The position numbers were made by a program, and so were the translations under genes. Shown piece by piece: positions 60,626 through 64,000 of a stretch of 64,000 bases of DNA. Below the pieces are notes generated by a model. The model was not told the origin of the DNA and did not search any database. It saw only the letters and a program-made list of their open reading frames with translations. Location of the stretch: assembly GCA_036645935.1 (NCBI GenBank), contig JAVXNE010000004.1:124001-188000 (forward strand). The letters run 5' to 3'. Origin of the DNA: JAUNBN01 sp036645935. GTDB lineage: Bacteria > Bacillota > Clostridia > Oscillospirales > Ruminococcaceae. The stretch's first letter is position 1. Every line of letters starts with the position of its first letter.

Positions 60626-61582
60626 ATGAATCTGCACGGAAGAGACATCAAAATATTTACCGCAAACGCAAATCCGGGCCTTGCCAAAGCGATGAGCGAA
60701 TATCTCGGGCTACCGCTCGGGAAAAGCGAGGTCGGGATGTTCAGCGACGGCGAGATATCGGTCTCGGTGTTTGAATCTGTCAGAGGAAGCGACGTATTTG
60801 TCGTCCAGCCGACATCTGCACCGGTGAACCTCAATCTCATGGAGCTGCTCATCATGATTGACGCGTTCAAGCGGGCGAGCGCCGGACGGATAACCGCCGT
60901 GTTGCCGTATTTCGGGTATGCGCGACAGGATCGCAAGGCGAAGGGACGCGACCCTATTTCGGCAAAGCTCGTCGCCAACATGATCACGACTGCCGGAGCC
61001 GACCGAATACTCACAATGGATCTTCACGCGGCGCAGATACAGGGATTTTTCGATATCCCGGTTGATCATCTCGTCGGAATGGCGATTCTCGCCCCGTATA
61101 TGGAGCAGAAGTTCGCCAACAACAAGGACAATCTTGTAGTAATGTCCCCGGATATAGGCTCAATTAACCGCGCGCGCACATTTGCCCAGCGCCTCGATGT
61201 TCCGATAGCGATTGTGGACAAGCGTCGTGCAAAGGCCAACGAGTGCGAGGTCATGAACATCATCGGCGAAGTTGCGGGCAAGGACATAATCATTTTGGAC
61301 GACATGATAGACACCGCGGGCACGCTGTGCAACGCCGCCAACGCCATAATGAACAAGGGCGCAAAGTCAATTTGTGCGTGCGCCACACATGCGGTTCTGT
61401 CGGGACCTGCAATCGAGAGGCTCAAGGACAGCGCGATTGAGGAAGTTGTGCTGGTGGACACCATTGCGCTGCCCGATGAAAAGCGCATCGATAAGATAAA
61501 AATGCTGTCCTGTGCGCCGGTTTTCGCCGAAGCCATTGCGAGAATATACTCCGACAAGCCGATTTCTCCGCTTGTGAACTGA
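60626..61582 (+). CDS. prs: Ribose-phosphate pyrophosphokinase
   Basis: Makes PRPP from ribose 5-phosphate and ATP for nucleotide, histidine and tryptophan synthesis. The 318 residues contain FANANPGLAK-type ANANPGLAKAMSEYL, GEISVSVFESVRGSDVFVVQ, YARQDRKAKGRDPI, DLHAAQIQGFFDIPVDH and the PRPP loop DDMIDTAGTL. It is 34 bases after glmU with GGGGGACTGAAAG upstream. The glmU-prs pair is common in Firmicutes. Confidence 0.97.
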   Translation: MNLHGRDIKIFTANANPGLAKAMSEYLGLPLGKSEVGMFSDGEISVSVFESVRGSDVFVVQPTSAPVNLNLMELLIMIDAFKRASAGRITAVLPYFGYARQDRKAKGRDPISAKLVANMITTAGADRILTMDLHAAQIQGFFDIPVDHLVGMAILAPYMEQKFANNKDNLVVMSPDIGSINRARTFAQRLDVPIAIVDKRRAKANECEVMNIIGEVAGKDIIILDDMIDTAGTLCNAANAIMNKGAKSICACATHAVLSGPAIERLKDSAIEEVVLVDTIALPDEKRIDKIKMLSCAPVFAEAIARIYSDKPISPLVN

Positions 61583-61618
61583 GAAAATGCGCGAGTCCGC
61601 GTTTGCAAAGGAGCTTAA

Positions 61619-62608
61619 TTGATTATAACGAGAACCCCGTTCAGGGTAAGCTTCTGCGGTGGCGGAAGCGACATGGCGAGCTTTTATGAAAAGCACGGCG
61701 GATGTGTGCTTTCGAGCGCGATCAATAAATATATGTATCTGCTGATACACCCGTTTTTTGACCCCAATACAACTGTGCTGAAATATTCAAAGACTGAGAT
61801 TGTTCATGATCCGTCCGAGATCGAACACAGATATTTTCGCGCAGTGCTCGGAGAGATGGGGATAAATGGAGTTGAGATTGCAAGCTTTGCCGACATTCCG
61901 TCCGGCACGGGGCTTGGCTCGTCCAGCTCCTTTATGGTTGGACTTCTTCACAGCATCTGCTGCTACAACGGCAAGTATGTCTCAAAGGAAACGCTCGCAA
62001 GCGAGGCCTGCCGATATGAGATCGAAATGCTCGGACTGCCTGCAGGGAAGCAGGACCAGTATGCGGCCGCGTACGGCGGCCTCAATTTTTACACATTCAA
62101 CAAGGACGGCAGCGTGTTTGTCGAGCCTATAGTAATGAGCGGGGACAAGCGAAGCGAGCTTGAGCAAAACCTACTCATGTTTTATATCGGGGACAGTCAT
62201 GATTCCTCCGCTATTCTTTCCGAGCAGCGCAAAAACATCGCGGACGGGGAGAGAGAGAGCAGCCAGTTGAAAATGTGCGAGCTTGCGCGGGAACTTAAAG
62301 CGGCGCTCGAGCGCGGAAATCTCGCGGCAATGGGCGAGCTTATGGACGAAAACTGGCAGCTCAAGCGAACTCTCGCGAGCGGAATAACCAGTCCCTTTAT
62401 TGATGAAAAATACGAGCTCGCGCTCTCCCTTGGTGCGACGGGTGGCAAGCTGCTCGGGGCTGGCGGGGGTGGTTTTTTGCTGTTTTACGCGCCGCCTGAG
62501 AGACAGGGGCAGCTCACCGAAAAGCTCGGACTCAAGCGGCTGCCGTTCAATTTCGATATGCAGGGCTCCGGCGTCGTCTATATCGGCGACAAGCCCGACA
62601 CACTGTAA
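61619..62608 (+). CDS. hddA: D-glycero-alpha-D-manno-heptose-7-phosphate kinase
   Basis: A GHMP-family sugar kinase of 329 residues. It opens with TRTPFRVSFCGGGSDMASFYEKHGG, the HddA hallmark, then has the ATP loop FADIPSGTGLGSSSSFMVGLL and the C-terminal GATGGKLLGAGGGGFLLFY. HddA makes heptose 1,7-bisphosphate on the way to GDP-D-glycero-D-manno-heptose. Start is TTG with AAAGGAG eight bases before it. Its stop overlaps the next start by one base (TAATG). Confidence 0.92.
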   Translation: MIITRTPFRVSFCGGGSDMASFYEKHGGCVLSSAINKYMYLLIHPFFDPNTTVLKYSKTEIVHDPSEIEHRYFRAVLGEMGINGVEIASFADIPSGTGLGSSSSFMVGLLHSICCYNGKYVSKETLASEACRYEIEMLGLPAGKQDQYAAAYGGLNFYTFNKDGSVFVEPIVMSGDKRSELEQNLLMFYIGDSHDSSAILSEQRKNIADGERESSQLKMCELARELKAALERGNLAAMGELMDENWQLKRTLASGITSPFIDEKYELALSLGATGGKLLGAGGGGFLLFYAPPERQGQLTEKLGLKRLPFNFDMQGSGVVYIGDKPDTL

Positions 62609-63903
62609 TGCGCGCCGTTATTGCCGCCGGCGGGAGGGGAAGCCGTCTCGCTTCGGTGAGCGGAGAGCTTCCCAAAGCGATGGTGTCTATCTGCGGCGTA
62701 CCTATTATTGAAAGACAGATAAACAGTCTTGTCACGAGCGGAATAGATGAGATAATGATAACAGTCGGGTATCGTGCCGATGCGATAATAGAGCGCATTG
62801 GTGATGGAAGCCGTCTTGGTGCAAGAGTTGAGTACTTTAAAGAAGAATCGCCTCTCGGCTCGGCAGGTGCCCTTGCATCGCTTAAAGAATGGATAGAAAC
62901 TGACTTTCTGCTGCTGCTAGGCGATCTTGTTCTCGATGTCGATTTTACGCGTTTTATAAAATATCATCGTGAAAAGCAAGCCCGTGCTACACTTTTTGTG
63001 CACCCCAATTCCCACCCGTTCGACAGCGATCTCGTTATCATCGGAGAGAGCGGAAATGTGACGGGATGGATGTCCAAACGCGATACGCGTCCGTTTTCCT
63101 ATCGTAATATAGTCAATGCGGGGATTTACATGCTCAATCGCGAGAGCATCGCTTCGCTGGTAAAGGGGGAGAGCGCTGACCTCGAGCGAGACATCGTGTT
63201 GCCCGCAATTGCTGACGGGCGGGTATTTGCGTATCAGAGCAGCGAATATGTCAAAGATGCAGGAACCCCCGAACGGCTTGCGCTGACGCAATTGGAGTGG
63301 GAGCGTGGCATACCGGAGGCCAGGAATCTCTCGCGGCGGCAGCACTGCGTGTTCCTCGACCGTGACGGCACGCTCAACAAACACAGGGGATTTTTGACCC
63401 GCGCCGAAGAGATTGAGCTCGAGCGCGGCGCAGCGTGCGGTGTTGCAAAACTCAACGCAAGCGGGTGTCTCGTGATAGTAATAACCAACCAGCCGGTGCT
63501 TGCGCGCGGCGAGTGCAGCGCAGCGGAACTTGCGCGCATAAACGCTCGGATTGAGACGTTGCTCGGAGAAAAGGGAGCATACCTTGACGATCTTCTATTT
63601 TGCCCACACCACCCCGATCGCGGGTTTGAGCGGGAAGTTGCGCGGCTGAAAATCGACTGTGAGTGCCGCAAGCCAAAAATCGGTCTGTTGCGAGAGGCAG
63701 CCGCGCGGTGGAATATAGAGCTTCGGGATTCATGGTTCGTCGGGGACACGACGACTGATATACAAACGGGTATCAATGCCTGCTGCCGCACGGCGCTACT
63801 GCAAACCGGAGAGTGTGGGCTTGATGGCAAATATGACGTGCAGCCCGACTTAAGGTGCGACGATCTTGAAGACTTCGCGCGGGTGATGGCCGAGCGGTGG
63901 TGA
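62608..63903 (+). CDS. Fusion of heptose-1-phosphate guanylyltransferase and heptose-1,7-bisphosphatase
   Basis: A 431-residue two-domain protein. Residues about 1-230 are a sugar-nucleotidyltransferase (VIAAGGRGSRLASVSGELPKA, LGDLVLDVDFTRF), as in HddC. Residues about 247-431 are a HAD phosphatase of the GmhB type: LDRDGTLNKHRGF, VIVITNQPVLARGE, the zinc-type CPHHPDRGF..CECRKPKIG and FVGDTTTDIQTGI. With HddA it covers three successive steps to a nucleotide-activated heptose. Only the isomerase GmhA is not seen, and may lie beyond the window. Whether the nucleotide is GDP is inferred from HddA/HddC family links. Confidence 0.87.
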   Translation: MRAVIAAGGRGSRLASVSGELPKAMVSICGVPIIERQINSLVTSGIDEIMITVGYRADAIIERIGDGSRLGARVEYFKEESPLGSAGALASLKEWIETDFLLLLGDLVLDVDFTRFIKYHREKQARATLFVHPNSHPFDSDLVIIGESGNVTGWMSKRDTRPFSYRNIVNAGIYMLNRESIASLVKGESADLERDIVLPAIADGRVFAYQSSEYVKDAGTPERLALTQLEWERGIPEARNLSRRQHCVFLDRDGTLNKHRGFLTRAEEIELERGAACGVAKLNASGCLVIVITNQPVLARGECSAAELARINARIETLLGEKGAYLDDLLFCPHHPDRGFEREVARLKIDCECRKPKIGLLREAAARWNIELRDSWFVGDTTTDIQTGINACCRTALLQTGECGLDGKYDVQPDLRCDDLEDFARVMAERW

Positions 63904-64000
63904 GGTGCGGGGATGCAAACTGCATTCCTTCGAGCGGGATTCCCGCTTGATTCACATATAACGGGTCACAGAGTATTTGTGCAAAATTGAGGAATTGAAG

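Noticed and set aside
59794..61014. 406-codon minus-strand frame opposite glmU and prs
   Set aside because: Antisense shadow spanning two certain genes; no ribosome binding site or motif.
63904..64000. Short frame at the right edge
   Set aside because: Only 26 codons, weak start context; a small AGCGGG/CCCGCT hairpin lies there but no U tract follows.

Overview
The window looks like the replication-origin region of a spore-forming, anaerobic low-to-mid GC Firmicute, most likely a member of class Clostridia. The reasons are the classic order dnaA-dnaN-S4 protein-recF-remB-gyrB-gyrA diverging from rpmH-rnpA-yidD-yidC-jag-mnmE, together with spoIID, pyruvate phosphate dikinase, Gram-positive style ribosome binding sites and lipoprotein signals. 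Base composition is a little above 50% GC by eye. No rRNA, tRNA, CRISPR array or intact insertion sequence was seen.

Layout. 1-9.6 kb: end of mfd, a SurA-like lipoprotein, a histidine-kinase-like ATPase, a FemX-type peptidoglycan bridge enzyme, a CPBP protease, gap and a membrane acyltransferase. 9.9-19.0 kb (minus strand): gyrA, gyrB, remB, recF, the S4-domain gene, dnaN and dnaA. 19.3-23.7 kb (plus strand): rpmH, rnpA, yidD, yidC, khpB/jag and mnmE. The two dnaA flanks are the probable origin, but they lack canonical TTATCCACA boxes and carry a TGTTGA-type motif instead. 24-31 kb: a frameshifted kinase remnant beside a TetR regulator, spoIID, citrate synthase with two small membrane-protein genes, a ferritin-like protein and a nucleotidyltransferase-like protein. 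31.2-35.4 kb: a two-component operon (regulator, kinase, anchored protein, lipoprotein). 35.8-41.4 kb: cysK, nucleoside hydrolase, asparaginase and birA; the last two are bracketed by copies of an intergenic repeat with a 136-137 bp period. 41.4-51.3 kb: LemA/DUF2207 pair, HAD phosphatase, a diguanylate cyclase with an unusual start, a rhodanese lipoprotein, a 1.6 kb gene-poor and partly AT-rich stretch, an SGNH hydrolase and a DUF4358 lipoprotein. 51.6-56.2 kb (minus strand): papain-like protein with a TSCPD protein, then noc/parB-like, rsmG and mnmG, the other half of the usual mnmE-mnmG-rsmG-noc block. 56.3-58.9 kb: ppdK. 59.2-63.9 kb: glmU-prs followed by hddA and an hddC-gmhB fusion for activated heptose.

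Together the genes cover replication start and supercoiling, RNA processing and membrane insertion near the origin, tRNA modification, cell-wall precursor synthesis (GlmU, FemX), central metabolism (GAPDH, citrate synthase, PPDK, PRPP) and envelope sensing. No single unmistakable new defence or mobile system is visible. The most unusual items are the dispersed 137-bp repeat, the heptose fusion enzyme, the natural GyrA residue at the quinolone site, the diguanylate cyclase start and the non-canonical origin motif.
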